A stretch of 54,802 nucleotides of DNA from positions 1 to 54,802 of the forward strand of contig CACNWB010000010.1 in assembly GCA_902624095.1 (NCBI GenBank), given 5' to 3'. The DNA is from an uncultured PS1 clade bacterium. Its GTDB lineage: Bacteria; Pseudomonadota; Alphaproteobacteria; RS24. The notes below the pieces were generated by a model. The model was not told the origin of the DNA, searched no databases, and saw nothing but the letters and a program-made list of their open reading frames with translations. Shown here piece after piece: positions 1-9,417 of this stretch (position 1 is its first letter; the number at the start of each line of letters is the position of its first letter). The position numbers and the translations under genes are program-made.

Positions 1-144
1 GGGCGGCGTCTGAGCATTGAAGAAATGAACGCTCTGTTGCGTGACATGGAGGCCACGCCGCATGCCGGGCAATGCAATCACGGACGTCCGACTTATGTCG
101 AATTGAAGCTTGCCGATATTGAACGCCTTTTCGGGCGGCGATAA
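1..144 (+). CDS. mutL: DNA mismatch repair protein MutL, C-terminal end (5' truncated by window)
   Basis: Frame 1 is open from the first base to a TAA at 142-144 and gives the last 47 residues of a protein. It contains the motif [13 protein letters not shown], which is diagnostic of the C-terminal dimerisation domain of MutL in bacteria without a MutH-type system. MutL couples MutS mismatch recognition to strand incision and repair. The start and the ATPase domain lie outside the window. The gene converges on the acyl-CoA dehydrogenase gene, with a strong hairpin terminator between them. Confidence 0.9.
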   Translation, partial: GRRLSIEEMNALLRDMEATPHAGQCNHGRPTYVELKLADIERLFGRR

Positions 145-153
145 ATAACGGCC

Positions 154-191
154 AATAAAAAAGGGGCGTCCGAACTGGCGGACGCCCCTTT
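154..191. terminator. Bidirectional rho-independent terminator
   Basis: A perfect 10-bp stem (163-172 with 179-188, GC rich) closes a 6-base loop. It is followed by TTTGTT on the plus strand and preceded by a run of six A (six T when read on the minus strand). It lies between the convergent mutL and acyl-CoA dehydrogenase genes and can serve both. It is the only textbook intrinsic terminator I see at a convergent junction in this window. Confidence 0.85.
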
Positions 192-208
192 GTTGCACAA
201 CTTTCCGC

Positions 209-1471
209 CTAGCTGCGCGGCACGTCGAGCGTTTTCAGCTCGCCTTCGCCAGTTTGCGTCAGGTCCTGATATTTTTTCATTTCCAAGCGCGCAATGGTGC
301 GGTTGTGCACCTCGTCGGGGCCGTCGGCCAGACGCAAGGTGCGGATGCCAGCATACATTTTGGCAAGACCGAAATCCTTAGTCACGCCGCCGCCGCCATG
401 GGCTTGAATGGCGTCATCAATAATTTGCAGGGCAATCCGCGGACCAGCAACCTTGATTTGCGCGATCTCACTTTTGGCTACCTTATTGCCGACTGTATCC
501 ATCATATAGGCCGCCTTCATGGTCAGAAGGCGCGTCATTTCAATATTGGTGCGGGCTTCGGCAATGCGCTGCTCCCATACGCTGTGATCGGCAATGCGTT
601 TGCCAAAGGCTGTACGGGTTAGCAAGCGGGTGCACATTTTTTCAAGCGCGCGCTCGGCCACGCCGATTGTCCGCATGCAGTGGTGGATTCGGCCTGGGCC
701 AAGACGCCCCTGCGCGATTTCAAAGCCGCGCCCTTCACCGAGCAGAAGGTTCTCAGCTGGCACGCGTACATCTTTCAAAACAACCTCGGCATGCCCGTGC
801 GGTGCATCATCAAAGCCGAACACGGGCAACATGCGGACAGTTTCAATGCCGGGGGAATCCAGCGGCACCAAAACTTGCGATTGCTGTTGGTGCAGCGGGG
901 CGTCGGGGTTCGTTTTGCCCATCACAATCGCGATTGAGCAGCGCGGATCACCCACACCGGAAGACCACCATTTTCGCCCGTTAATGACATATTCGTCGCC
1001 GTCGCGCTCAATGCGGGTTTCGATATTGGTCGCATCGGAAGACGCCACTGCCGGTTCGGTCATCAAGAAAGCGGAGCGGATTTTGCCTTCCAGAAGCGGC
1101 TCCATATATTCCCTTTTGTGCCGGTCGTTGCCGTAACGCTCCAGCACTTCCATATTGCCTGTGTCGGGGGCCGAGCAGTTGAACACTTCGGCCGCAAAGC
1201 CGACGCGACCCATAATTTCGCAGAGAGGTGCATATTCCACATTGGTCAGCCCGTAGCCGCGTTCACTTTCGGGCAGAAACAAATTCCAAAGACCTTCGGC
1301 TTTGGCCTTTTCTTTCAATTCTTCCAGAATTGCCGGCACTTGCCAGCGATTTTCACCAAATGCTTCCATCTGTTCCGCATAGACAGATTCGGCGGGATAA
1401 ATATGGGCGTCCATAAACGCCTCAACCCGCGCAATCAGTTCTTTGGTTTTGTCATTGTGTTCGAAATTCAT
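209..1471 (-). CDS. Acyl-CoA dehydrogenase, ACAD10/ACAD11-like
   Basis: Predicted FAD-dependent acyl-CoA dehydrogenase (420 aa) that would oxidise an acyl-CoA and pass electrons to ETF. The three-domain ACAD fold is recognisable: N-terminal helices (to about residue 135), a beta domain with [13 protein letters not shown] at about 135-147, and a C-terminal helical domain with an AHGGGG segment near 358. Near the C-terminus it has [10 protein letters not shown] (residues 380-389), typical of the ACAD10/11 branch. The position that aligns with the catalytic Glu of medium-chain ACAD is Asp383. The start was set at the ATG at 1471, preceded by GGGGAGA; an upstream in-frame ATG (1531) would overlap tadA. 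It follows tadA on the same strand after 56 bp. A matching ACAD10/11-type kinase lies at 3449-4528, suggesting joint action on hydroxyacyl substrates (inference). Confidence 0.88.
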   Translation of the reverse strand: MNFEHNDKTKELIARVEAFMDAHIYPAESVYAEQMEAFGENRWQVPAILEELKEKAKAEGLWNLFLPESERGYGLTNVEYAPLCEIMGRVGFAAEVFNCSAPDTGNMEVLERYGNDRHKREYMEPLLEGKIRSAFLMTEPAVASSDATNIETRIERDGDEYVINGRKWWSSGVGDPRCSIAIVMGKTNPDAPLHQQQSQVLVPLDSPGIETVRMLPVFGFDDAPHGHAEVVLKDVRVPAENLLLGEGRGFEIAQGRLGPGRIHHCMRTIGVAERALEKMCTRLLTRTAFGKRIADHSVWEQRIAEARTNIEMTRLLTMKAAYMMDTVGNKVAKSEIAQIKVAGPRIALQIIDDAIQAHGGGGVTKDFGLAKMYAGIRTLRLADGPDEVHNRTIARLEMKKYQDLTQTGEGELKTLDVPRS

Positions 1472-1527
1472 GGATATCTCCCCTTCGCGTATGTTTAATT
1501 TAAGCAGAGGCAGCCGGGGGTTGGCTA

Positions 1528-1992
1528 TCAAAAAAAAGGTTCATTTCGACGCAGGGCGAAAAAATCTTTGAGCAAACGCGCGGCCGCCTTTTCCCGGATG
1601 CCGCCATAAACCTCGGGCTTGTGATGGCAACTGGGTTGGTCGAAAAACGCCACGCCATTGTCCACGGCGCCCGCCTTGCGGTCGCTGGCACCGTAATATA
1701 GCCGCCTGATGCGCGCATGCGAAATGGCGCCGGCACACATGGTGCAGGGTTCGAGCGTCACATAGAGGTCGCAGTCGGGCAGACGGTCTGAGCCAAGCGT
1801 TGCACATGCTTCGCGTAAGGCCAACATTTCGGCATGCGCCGTCGGGTCATTGGCGCGCCGCATGGCGTTGCCGGTGCGCGCCAGCACAGTACCGTCGGTG
1901 GCCACAATAACGGCGCCGACAGGAACTTCGTCGGCGTGCGCGGCTATTTCGGCTTCAGCCAGCGCCATGGCCATGTAATCGGATGTGCTCAT
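1528..1992 (-). CDS. tadA: tRNA-specific adenosine deaminase TadA
   Basis: Cytosolic zinc enzyme (154 aa) that converts the wobble adenosine (A34) of tRNA-Arg(ACG) to inosine. The CDA-fold motifs are present: HAE at residues 53-55 (zinc ligand His53 and proton-shuttle Glu55) and PCTMC (zinc ligands Cys83 and Cys86). Length is normal for the family. It is divergent from the pseudouridine synthase gene at 2039 with only 46 bp between the starts, so both promoters must lie in or beside that short gap. Grouping with rluB and rsmD makes a small RNA-modification cluster. Confidence 0.95.
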   Translation of the reverse strand: MSTSDYMAMALAEAEIAAHADEVPVGAVIVATDGTVLARTGNAMRRANDPTAHAEMLALREACATLGSDRLPDCDLYVTLEPCTMCAGAISHARIRRLYYGASDRKAGAVDNGVAFFDQPSCHHKPEVYGGIREKAAARLLKDFFALRRNEPFF

Positions 1993-2038
1993 GCGCGCAC
2001 ACTAGCATGGTGGCCCCGACGCGTGCTACACGGAACCC

Positions 2039-2893
2039 ATGGGGCAAACACCTAAAAAATGGGCATCCAACAAAAGGGCAACCGAAAATCGCGCGGCGGA
2101 AAAATCGGCATTTGCGGGTGAGCGCATCGCCAAAGTGCTGGCGCGCGCCGGCGTGTGTTCGCGGCGCGACGCTGAAAAGCTCATCGCCGAAGGGCGTGTT
2201 TCGGTTGACGGCAGACGGCTTGACACGCCGGCTTTCAATGTCACGCCGCGGCAGAAAATCAGTGTCGATGGCAAGCTGTTGGGTGCCCCCGACCCGCCAC
2301 GCCTGTGGCGCTTTCACAAAACAACCGGACTTGTCACCACAACACGCGACCCCGAAGGACGTCCTACCGTGTTTCAGAAACTGCCCCCCAATCTGCCGCG
2401 CCTAAACGCGGTCGGCCGGCTGGATATCAACACCGAAGGGCTTTTGTTGATGACCAATGATGGCGGTCTGAAGCGTTTTCTCGAATTGCCAAGCACGGGG
2501 TGGTTGCGCCGCTATCGGGTGCGGGCATTTGGCACGGCAGACCCTGAGCGACTGGCGAATTTGAAAAACGGTATTGAAATTGACGGCGTACGCTACCGCA
2601 GCATTGACGCCGAACTGGAACGCAAGCAGGGCGGCAATATATGGATGAGCGTCGCGTTGCGCGAAGGCAAAAATCGCGAGATCAAGCGCGTGCTCGAGCA
2701 TTTGGATTTGAAGGTGAACCGGTTGATCCGCTTGTCTTTCGGCCCTTTCCAGCTGGGTAATCTTGAAGCCGGGCAGGTCGAAGAAGTGCCGCGCCGCGTT
2801 TTGCGCCAGCAATTGGGGCGCGAATGGCACAAGCTGGTCGGCGAAGAAACCGCGCCCGACAATGAGTGTTCTGATGCGCATCGTCGGCGGTGA
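2039..2893 (+). CDS. rluB: 23S rRNA pseudouridine synthase (RluB/RsuA family)
   Basis: RsuA/RluB/E/F-type pseudouridine synthase (284 aa). Residues about 27-75 form an S4 RNA-binding domain (KVLARAGVCSRRDAEKLI). The catalytic motif GRLDINTEGLLL carries the essential Asp129. Members modify single uridines in 23S or 16S rRNA; neighbouring genes and length favour RluB, but RluE/F-like specificity cannot be excluded from sequence. The first 25 residues are a basic, probably disordered extension. The 3' end overlaps rsmD, implying cotranslation. Confidence 0.9.
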   Translation: MGQTPKKWASNKRATENRAAEKSAFAGERIAKVLARAGVCSRRDAEKLIAEGRVSVDGRRLDTPAFNVTPRQKISVDGKLLGAPDPPRLWRFHKTTGLVTTTRDPEGRPTVFQKLPPNLPRLNAVGRLDINTEGLLLMTNDGGLKRFLELPSTGWLRRYRVRAFGTADPERLANLKNGIEIDGVRYRSIDAELERKQGGNIWMSVALREGKNREIKRVLEHLDLKVNRLIRLSFGPFQLGNLEAGQVEEVPRRVLRQQLGREWHKLVGEETAPDNECSDAHRRR

Positions 2894-3440
2894 ATTTGGC
2901 GGCACGCCGCTGAGCGCGCCCAAGGGTCGAACCACGCGACCCACCGGAGAGCGCACTCGCGAAGCATTGTTTTCAATTCTTGCGTCGCAAGCCGATTTTT
3001 CGCTTTCGCGCGCGCGGGTGCTGGATCTCTTCGCCGGCACTGGTGCGCTGGGGCTCGAGGCGCTATCGCGCGGCGGCGAGTTTTGCCTCTTTGTGGAAAA
3101 TGATACGCGCGTGCGCGGCACTTTGCGCAACAATTGCGATGCTTGCGGCGTGCTGGGGCGCACCAAAATTTACCGCCGAGATGCCACGCAGCTTGGGCCG
3201 CGCGTGTCGAGCGCCGGTCCGGTTTTCAATCTGGTTTTTGCCGACCCGCCTTATGGCAAGAATCTGGCCGATGCCGCGCTGGACGCGCTGGCCACAGGCG
3301 ACTGGCTGGCGCACGATGCTATTCTGGTGGTTGAAGAAGACCGGCGTGCAGGGTTCGAGGCACCCGTTGGCTTCACCGAAACACAGCGGCGCAGCTATGG
3401 CGATACCGAGCTTGTTTTCCTGAAATTCGCGGGGGCTTAG
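2874..3440 (+). CDS. rsmD: 16S rRNA (guanine966-N2)-methyltransferase RsmD
   Basis: SAM-dependent methyltransferase acting on G966 of 16S rRNA during 30S assembly. The SAM-binding motif DLFAGTG is at residues 51-57 and the catalytic DPPY at 124-127. I chose the ATG at 2874 because family members typically begin MRIVxG; an in-frame ATG at 2862 would add four residues (MSVL). Either start lies inside the end of rluB, so translation is coupled. The stop is 8 bp from the stop of the convergent kinase gene, with no terminator visible. Confidence 0.92.
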   Translation: MRIVGGEFGGTPLSAPKGRTTRPTGERTREALFSILASQADFSLSRARVLDLFAGTGALGLEALSRGGEFCLFVENDTRVRGTLRNNCDACGVLGRTKIYRRDATQLGPRVSSAGPVFNLVFADPPYGKNLADAALDALATGDWLAHDAILVVEEDRRAGFEAPVGFTETQRRSYGDTELVFLKFAGA

Positions 3441-3448
3441 GCTCGCGC

Positions 3449-4528
3449 TCAGCCTACCGCACCGGCCTTTTGGGCGTAAAGCCAACCAACATCTGAAAGC
3501 GGTTTAACGCGATCTTCCATCAGCGCGGCATGCTCATTGGAGGCCGTGCCATCGCGCACGCGCCCGACGATACCTTGCAAAATGCCGGCCAGTCGGAACA
3601 TGTTATAGGCAATGTAGAAATCCATATTCTCAATGCTGTCGCGTCCGGTATGCTCGCAATAAAGGCGGGTATATTCGGCGGCATCGGGGATATTGAGCGC
3701 GTCGAAATCAACCCCTTCCAGCGTCTGGGTCGAGGCACCTTCGGACGGCATGAACCATTGCATCAGATGATAGGTGAAATCGCCCAGCGGATGGCCGAGC
3801 GTCGACAATTCCCAATCGAGCACGGCCAGCACTTCGGGCTTGTCGGCATGCAACACCATATTGTCTAATCGGAAATCGCCATGCACAATCGAATTGGCAT
3901 CATCATCGGGAATATTGCCCGGCAACCAGTCAATCAGCTTGTTCATCGTGTCGATGCTCTGCGTTTCAGACATTTGATATTGCTTTGTCCAGCGCGAAAT
4001 CTGGCGGGAAAAATAATTGCCCGGCTTGCCGAAATCGCCCAGCCCGATCGCCTCGTAATCGGCATTGTGCAATTTTGCCAGTGTTGAAATTTTGGCTTCG
4101 AAAATGGCGCGACGGCCTTCGCGCGGAATATCCGGCAGGCGCGGGTCCCACAAAATGCGGCCCTCGACCATGTCCATAACGTAAAAAATAGTGCCGACCA
4201 CGCTTTCGTCTTCGCACAGGCAATAAGTGTGCGGCGCGGGAAAGCCGATTTTTTCCAGTGCTGTGATTACCTTATATTCGCGGTCAACTGCGTGGGCAGA
4301 CGGCAGAAGTTTGCCGGGCGGTTTGCGGCGCATAACATATTTTTTCTTCGGTGTGACAATCTGATAGGTCGGGTTGGACTGACCGCCCTTGAACTGGCGC
4401 ACTTCCATCGGGCCTTCAAAACCCTCAACATGCGCGGCAAGATAAGACTCCAGGTTTTTTTCATCAAATTTGTGGCTGTCGGCTACATCCTTGGTTCCGC
4501 CGTAGCGTTCCACACCTTCGTCTTGCAT
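3449..4528 (-). CDS. Aminoglycoside-phosphotransferase-fold kinase, ACAD10/ACAD11 N-domain type
   Basis: Kinase of the APH fold (359 aa). Visible motifs are a nucleotide-binding lobe with KKYVMRRKPPG (about residues 62-72), the catalytic loop HGDFRLDN at 216-223 (Asp218) and the metal-binding DWELS beginning at Asp238. The MRRKPPGKLLPSAHAVDREY type segment is characteristic of the kinase half of ACAD10/ACAD11 rather than of antibiotic-resistance kinases. In that family the kinase phosphorylates 4-hydroxyacyl-CoA so that a partner dehydrogenase can process it; application here is inference. Its ATG overlaps the purD stop by one base (TAATG), so it is translated from the purD transcript. Confidence 0.85.
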   Translation of the reverse strand: MQDEGVERYGGTKDVADSHKFDEKNLESYLAAHVEGFEGPMEVRQFKGGQSNPTYQIVTPKKKYVMRRKPPGKLLPSAHAVDREYKVITALEKIGFPAPHTYCLCEDESVVGTIFYVMDMVEGRILWDPRLPDIPREGRRAIFEAKISTLAKLHNADYEAIGLGDFGKPGNYFSRQISRWTKQYQMSETQSIDTMNKLIDWLPGNIPDDDANSIVHGDFRLDNMVLHADKPEVLAVLDWELSTLGHPLGDFTYHLMQWFMPSEGASTQTLEGVDFDALNIPDAAEYTRLYCEHTGRDSIENMDFYIAYNMFRLAGILQGIVGRVRDGTASNEHAALMEDRVKPLSDVGWLYAQKAGAVG

Positions 4529-5832
4529 TATTTTTCCCCTTGGTTTGTCTCGCGCTCAATCTCGCGCCAGCCAATGTCTTTGCGGTAAAAGCCCTCGGGC
4601 CAGTCGATCTTTTCGCATCCAGCATAAGCCTTAGCTTGAGCCTGTGCCACTGTTTTGCCCCGCGCGGTGATGTTCAACACGCGGCCCCCTTGCGCCGTAA
4701 ATGCGCCGTCGCTCGCATCTTGCGTGCCGGCATGAAACACGACCAGTTCATCGCTCTCGTCCACGGCATCCAGCAAAATTCGTGTGCCCTTGTCATAGTT
4801 GCCGGGATAACCTTGTGCCGCCATCACCACCGTTAGCGTCGGGTCTTGCGACCAGGTAAGGTCTATGCCAGACAAATCACCGCGAGCAGAGGCCATCAGC
4901 GCCGGTATTAAATCGCTTTCCAGCCGCATCATCAAAACTTGCGCTTCGGGGTCACCGAAGCGGCAATTATATTCCACCAGCTTCGGGCCTTCGGTGGTCA
5001 GCATCAGGCCGGCATATAAAACCCCGCGGTAGGGCGTGCCGCGCGCGGCCATCGTGTCCAGCGTCGGGCGGATGATTTTATCCATCGTCTGCGCCACAAG
5101 TTCTGGTGTCATAACGGAAGCGGGGGAGTAAGCCCCCATGCCGCCTGTGTTCGGCCCGGTGTCTCCGTTGCCCACGCGCTTATGGTCTTGCGCGGTAGCC
5201 AGGGGCAGGGCATGGCGGCCGTCGCACAACACGAAGAAACTGGCCTCCTCACCGGTCATAAATTCTTCAATCACCAGTTCGGCTCCGGCCGCGCCGAACG
5301 CGCCGTCAAAAATATAATCGATCGCTTCATGGGCGGCATCCATGGTGTCGCAAATGATAACACCCTTGCCGGCGGCCAGACCGTCTGCCTTGATAACAAT
5401 GGGCAGGGCTTGTTCGTTCAGATAGTCATGCGCCGGTTCGGGCGCGGTAAAGCGGCCATAGGCGGCGGTCGGAATATTGGCTTCGGCGCATAAATCCTTT
5501 GTGAAGCCTTTTGAACCTTCAAGTTGTGCGGCAGCGGCACCGGGGCCAAAAGCGGCAATTTCATGGGCCTGCAAGGTGTCGGCCAGCCCGTCGACCAGAG
5601 GCGCTTCGGGGCCGATCACCACCAGCGCAATGGTGTTTTCGCGGCAGAAGGCAACAACAGCGTCATGGTCTTTTTCATCGAGGTGTATGTTTTCGGCAAC
5701 CGCCGCCGTGCCACCATTGCCCGGTGCACAAAACAGCCGCGCGCAGTTTGGGCTACCAGCAATTTTCCAGCACAAGGCGTGTTCGCGCCCGCCGCCGCCC
5801 AGAACAAGTATGTTGAAATTGGTTTCTGTCAT
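4528..5832 (-). CDS. purD: Phosphoribosylamine-glycine ligase (GARS)
   Basis: Second step of de novo purine synthesis: joins glycine to 5-phosphoribosylamine using ATP. The protein (434 aa, normal length) starts with an N-terminal Rossmann-like segment [13 protein letters not shown] and contains an ATP-grasp core (KGFTKDLC near residue 108, [22 protein letters not shown]). The ATG at 5832 was chosen because homologues start only a few residues before the GGGGREHA motif; the longer open frame to 5967 overlaps the divergent xseA and lacks family similarity. It is divergent from xseA across 76 bp and directly coupled to the downstream kinase gene. Confidence 0.95.
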   Translation of the reverse strand: MTETNFNILVLGGGGREHALCWKIAGSPNCARLFCAPGNGGTAAVAENIHLDEKDHDAVVAFCRENTIALVVIGPEAPLVDGLADTLQAHEIAAFGPGAAAAQLEGSKGFTKDLCAEANIPTAAYGRFTAPEPAHDYLNEQALPIVIKADGLAAGKGVIICDTMDAAHEAIDYIFDGAFGAAGAELVIEEFMTGEEASFFVLCDGRHALPLATAQDHKRVGNGDTGPNTGGMGAYSPASVMTPELVAQTMDKIIRPTLDTMAARGTPYRGVLYAGLMLTTEGPKLVEYNCRFGDPEAQVLMMRLESDLIPALMASARGDLSGIDLTWSQDPTLTVVMAAQGYPGNYDKGTRILLDAVDESDELVVFHAGTQDASDGAFTAQGGRVLNITARGKTVAQAQAKAYAGCEKIDWPEGFYRKDIGWREIERETNQGEK

Positions 5833-5908
5833 ATGATTGCCGCTATAAGAAGGTACTTCCGACCCGTGAAATCTTCTATCATAACGCGAGTTACAAAGGC
5901 AAAGGCGC

Positions 5909-7348
5909 ATGGAAGAGTTTGAGACAAATCTTGTTGAGTTTTCGGTCAGCGAGCTGTCGGGAGCCATTAAGCGGCAAATTGAAGATAGTTTCGGGCGCGT
6001 GCGCGTGCGCGGCGAATTGGGTCGTGTGTCGCGGCCTGCATCGGGCCATGTTTACTTCGATGTGAAAGACGACAAGGCCGTTTTGTCTTCGGTGGCGTGG
6101 AAAGCGGTCGCGCAAAAAATGAGTGTGCAGCCCGAACAGGGGCTGGAAGTCATACTGACCGGTCGGCTGACAACTTTTGCCGGTCAGTCGCGCTATCAGC
6201 TTGTGGTCGACACGCTGGAGCCGGCCGGCGAAGGCGCACTGATGGCGCTTTTGGAAGCGCGGCGCAAACAGCTTGCCGCCGAAGGAGTTTTCGATGCGGC
6301 AAACAAGCAGCAACTGCCTTTTCTGCCCGCCTGCATTGGCGTAATAACCAGCCCCAGTGGCGCGGTAATACGTGACATTTTGCACCGCGTCTCAGACCGG
6401 TTTCCCTGCCATGTGCTGGTCTGGCCGGTGCGCGTTCAGGGTGACACTTGCGCCGAAGAAGTAGCGCGCGCCATTGCCGGGTTCAACGCTTTGCCCGCCG
6501 ACGGGACTATTACGCGGCCGGATGTTCTGATTGTTGCGCGCGGCGGGGGCAGCCTTGAGGATTTATGGCCGTTCAACGAAGAAATCGTCGCGCGCACGGC
6601 AGCCCAATCCGAAATTCCGCTAATCTCGGCGGTTGGGCATGAAACCGACACCACGCTGATTGACTATGCCGCCGACCGGCGCGCGCCAACGCCCTCGGCC
6701 GCCGCCGAGATGGCGGTTCCGGTGCGCGGCGACCTGCAGGCCAGTCTCGCCGATTTGGAAGGGCGGCAATTGCGCGCCCAAACCCGCCGGTTCGAGCAAT
6801 TGAGTGCGCATGTCACGGGCCTGGCGCGCGGCCTGCCACGGCTGGAAGATTTGCTGGCTTTGCCGCGCCAGCTTCTGGACACTGCGGGCCAAAGGCTCGG
6901 CGCAGGCCTGTCCATTAATGTTGGCGTGCACCGCACGCGTGCAGCACGCATTGCCACGCGTTTGACGCCGGCCATTTTGGTTCAGCGCACGGCGTTTTTG
7001 CGACAAAGCCTGAGCGATCTTGAGCGTCGGCGTACTGCACGCATGGCCGAAACAATGCGCGCCGCACATCAGTCTGTGTCCGCGCTCAGTCGGCAGTTAA
7101 ATCTGCTCAGCCATGAATCTGTTCTACAGCGCGGCTTTGCTTTGGTCACCAATGCTGCGGGCAAGGCGGTGCGCCGCCCCGATGATGCGCCGAGTGGCAG
7201 CGACGTGCGTATTTTGCTTTCCGGTGAAAGAAGTCTTGCCGCGCAAATTACCGATGGTGCCGAAACGGCGAAACCCAAAGCGGTGAAACCAGGGCCGCGT
7301 CAGCGGAAAGCGCCGCACGACGATGACGCGCAGGGCGAATTGCTGTAA
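5909..7348 (+). CDS. xseA: Exodeoxyribonuclease VII large subunit
   Basis: Large subunit of the single-strand-specific exonuclease VII (479 aa). An N-terminal OB-fold DNA-binding domain occupies about residues 8-105 ([15 protein letters not shown] onward). The catalytic domain has [14 protein letters not shown] and the conserved [16 protein letters not shown] and [13 protein letters not shown] segments. A coiled-coil region and a basic C-terminal tail follow. The small subunit (xseB) is not in this window. It is followed after 28 bp by the DUF2093 gene and then a peptidase gene, forming a likely three-gene unit. Confidence 0.96.
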   Translation: MEEFETNLVEFSVSELSGAIKRQIEDSFGRVRVRGELGRVSRPASGHVYFDVKDDKAVLSSVAWKAVAQKMSVQPEQGLEVILTGRLTTFAGQSRYQLVVDTLEPAGEGALMALLEARRKQLAAEGVFDAANKQQLPFLPACIGVITSPSGAVIRDILHRVSDRFPCHVLVWPVRVQGDTCAEEVARAIAGFNALPADGTITRPDVLIVARGGGSLEDLWPFNEEIVARTAAQSEIPLISAVGHETDTTLIDYAADRRAPTPSAAAEMAVPVRGDLQASLADLEGRQLRAQTRRFEQLSAHVTGLARGLPRLEDLLALPRQLLDTAGQRLGAGLSINVGVHRTRAARIATRLTPAILVQRTAFLRQSLSDLERRRTARMAETMRAAHQSVSALSRQLNLLSHESVLQRGFALVTNAAGKAVRRPDDAPSGSDVRILLSGERSLAAQITDGAETAKPKAVKPGPRQRKAPHDDDAQGELL

Positions 7349-7376
7349 GTTTTCCACATTAAACAGGAGGTACGAC

Positions 7377-7571
7377 ATGGGCGGCGGTGAAGCCGAATTG
7401 CGATATCTAGACGGTGATTTCGAAATCATCAAACCCGGAACCCATGTGCTGTGCGCGGTGACCGGACAGGCAATTGCCCTGGAGGATTTGCGCTATTGGA
7501 GCGTGGCGCGGCAGGAAGCATATGTTAATGCGGTGGCGTCCTTGCAGGCTGAGGATAGCGAAGGCGCCTGA
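7377..7571 (+). CDS. DUF2093 family small protein
   Basis: A 64-residue acidic protein of the DUF2093 family, found mainly in Alphaproteobacteria and of unknown function. The start at 7377 is supported by a perfect AGGAGG seven bases upstream; the longer frame beginning at 7323 overlaps xseA. Recognisable segments are LRYLDGDFEIIKPG and VTGQAIALEDLRYWSVARQE. The stop codon overlaps the next start (TGATG), so it is translationally coupled to the M23 peptidase. Confidence 0.85.
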   Translation: MGGGEAELRYLDGDFEIIKPGTHVLCAVTGQAIALEDLRYWSVARQEAYVNAVASLQAEDSEGA

Positions 7572-8410
7572 TGGGAATTCGCGCGCTTTCAGTCTGTCTG
7601 GTGTCGTTCTTGGCTTTGTCGGGCGCTTTTTCCCAAAATGCCGCGGCACAGGTTTTTCCCGAAAAATTCGTAAAATCCATGCGCGGCGAACTGACCCAAG
7701 GCGGGCTGGTCATACTGACCCTGCAACCGGATGCGCGCGCGCTCTATAACGGGCGCACCCTGCCGCAATATGAAAATCAGGTGGTGCTGGGCTTTGGACG
7801 CGATGCGCCCCTCGAACAAAGCCTGCTCTTCACCCTTGGGGAAACCGCCCGCGCGATTGATTTTCAATTGAAACAACGCGCTTATGTCGAACAGCGCATT
7901 GACGGGCTGCCTCCGGCTTTTGTGACGCCGCCGCCCGACGCGCTGGTGAAAATAAAACGCGAGGCCGCCAATAAACGCAAAGCGCGCAGCGAACTCACCT
8001 TGCAGGGCGGGTTCGCCGAGGCGTTTGTCTGGCCGGTGGCCGGACGCATAACCGGTGTTTACGGGTCACGGCGTTTTTACAATGGTGAGCCGCGCCGCCC
8101 GCATTACGGCATTGATATTGCCGCGCCTGCGGGCACGCCTGTCAAAGCTCCCGCCGCGGGCCGTGTTACTTTGGCGTCGCCGGATATGTATTTTGAAGGC
8201 GGCTTGATTTTCGTGGACCATGGTCTGGGCGTCACCTCCGTCTTTATGCATCTTGAAACGCTGGCGGTTACGGTCGGCGAAAAAGTAAACCAAGGCGACA
8301 TTATCGGTACGGTTGGCTCGACCGGTCGTTCGACCGGCCCGCATCTTGACTGGCGCATGTATTGGGCCGACCGGCGCATTGATCCGGCGCTTCTTGCGCC
8401 GCCGCGCTAA
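7571..8410 (+). CDS. M23 (LytM-type) peptidase, exported
   Basis: Predicted periplasmic murein endopeptidase or amidase activator (279 aa). Residues 1-26 form a signal peptide ending around AAAQ. The C-terminal LytM domain (about 155-270) shows the first zinc ligands His178 and Asp182 (HYGID), the catalytic-type His227 (FMHLE) and His258 (GPHLD). The canonical HxH, whose second His binds zinc, is here HLD, with Asp260 in its place; this may be a subfamily variant or reduced activity. It overlaps DUF2093 at the start (TGATG) and the convergent lpxK at the end by four bases. Confidence 0.85.
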   Translation: MGIRALSVCLVSFLALSGAFSQNAAAQVFPEKFVKSMRGELTQGGLVILTLQPDARALYNGRTLPQYENQVVLGFGRDAPLEQSLLFTLGETARAIDFQLKQRAYVEQRIDGLPPAFVTPPPDALVKIKREAANKRKARSELTLQGGFAEAFVWPVAGRITGVYGSRRFYNGEPRRPHYGIDIAAPAGTPVKAPAAGRVTLASPDMYFEGGLIFVDHGLGVTSVFMHLETLAVTVGEKVNQGDIIGTVGSTGRSTGPHLDWRMYWADRRIDPALLAPPR

Positions 8411-9417
8411 TGCGGAGACTGGTCAAGTTTTGACAAAATATCTGCGCGCAGACCATCAGCATTGGCCAGTGTCAGTTTAACGCGCAGGCATTCCGAAGCC
8501 GCGGCAAGTGCGGCCAATTGCGAGCCCACCTCTGCCCCGCGCAAGCGCACAAGGTCTTTTTCGGTTGTTATCAAAGTGGCGTTGAGGGTTTCGGCCTCCT
8601 GCAGCAGCCGCGCGGCATCGCTGTCGCTGAACATGTGGTGATCGGCAAAAGAAATTTCACCCGCCAGGTCGAAATTGCAGGCCCGGAGCGTGTCGAAAAA
8701 TTTTTCCGGTCGGCCAATGCCGCAATAGGCCAGCACGCGTTTCGGGTCGGGCGCAACAGGTACCAATGTGCCGTTAAAAATGCGCTTGGTTTCCATGCCC
8801 AGTTGCGCGGCAATGTCGGCGCGAATTTGCTCGGAAGTTTCCCCGACAAGCAGCACCGCATCAATGCGCGGTGCGCTTGCGGCAAGCGGTTGGCGCAAGG
8901 GGCCGGCCGGCAACAGCAGGGCATTGCCGAAACCCGTGGCGGCGTCCACAACAATGAGATTATAATTATGCGCAAGTGTCGGGTTTTGAAACCCGTCATC
9001 TTTAATCCCAATTTGCGCGCCGTCGGACACCGCGGCACGCAGGGCGGAACGTCGGTCGCGGGCAATATAGACGGTCAAGTCGTCGGCCAGCATAAGCGGC
9101 TCATCGCCAGTGTCGGCGGCGACATGGCGGGTCGGGTCTACGCGAAGGGGGCCTGCATTTTGGCCGCCAAACCCGCGCGACAACACAATTGGCTGATGGC
9201 CTGCGCCTTGCAGCATGTCGGCCAGCGCGCGAACCGCCGGGGTTTTACCGGCACCGCCAGCGGTCAGATTGCCAACGCAAATCACCGGAATTTCGGGTTT
9301 TTCAGGCTTGGTTAATCGCCGCCGCAGTGCTTCCGCCACGCCGTAGACAAGCGTCAATGGCATAAGGCCAATAGCCGTCGCGCCAATTGGGGCATACCAG
9401 AACGCCGGGCTACGCAT
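8407..9417 (-). CDS. lpxK: Tetraacyldisaccharide 4'-kinase
   Basis: Adds the 4'-phosphate to lipid A precursor at the inner membrane (336 aa). An N-terminal hydrophobic segment (about 10-28) anchors it. The P-loop GNLTAGGAGKT lies at 49-59 and the conserved DDGFQN segment further on (about 140). It is the last gene of the minus-strand operon pmbA-msbA-waaA-lpxK and overlaps waaA by 8 bp. Confidence 0.95.
   Translation of the reverse strand: MRSPAFWYAPIGATAIGLMPLTLVYGVAEALRRRLTKPEKPEIPVICVGNLTAGGAGKTPAVRALADMLQGAGHQPIVLSRGFGGQNAGPLRVDPTRHVAADTGDEPLMLADDLTVYIARDRRSALRAAVSDGAQIGIKDDGFQNPTLAHNYNLIVVDAATGFGNALLLPAGPLRQPLAASAPRIDAVLLVGETSEQIRADIAAQLGMETKRIFNGTLVPVAPDPKRVLAYCGIGRPEKFFDTLRACNFDLAGEISFADHHMFSDSDAARLLQEAETLNATLITTEKDLVRLRGAEVGSQLAALAAASECLRVKLTLANADGLRADILSKLDQSPH

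Noticed and set aside
2402-3166. 254-codon minus-strand reading frame opposite the pseudouridine synthase and rsmD
   Set aside because: It is a shadow frame created by GC-rich codon bias. Both plus-strand genes have intact family motifs, and the antisense translation has none.
3449-4528. Aminoglycoside resistance kinase
   Set aside because: The fold is shared, but the sequence around the nucleotide lobe and catalytic loop matches the ACAD10/11 kinase branch and the gene is coupled to purD.
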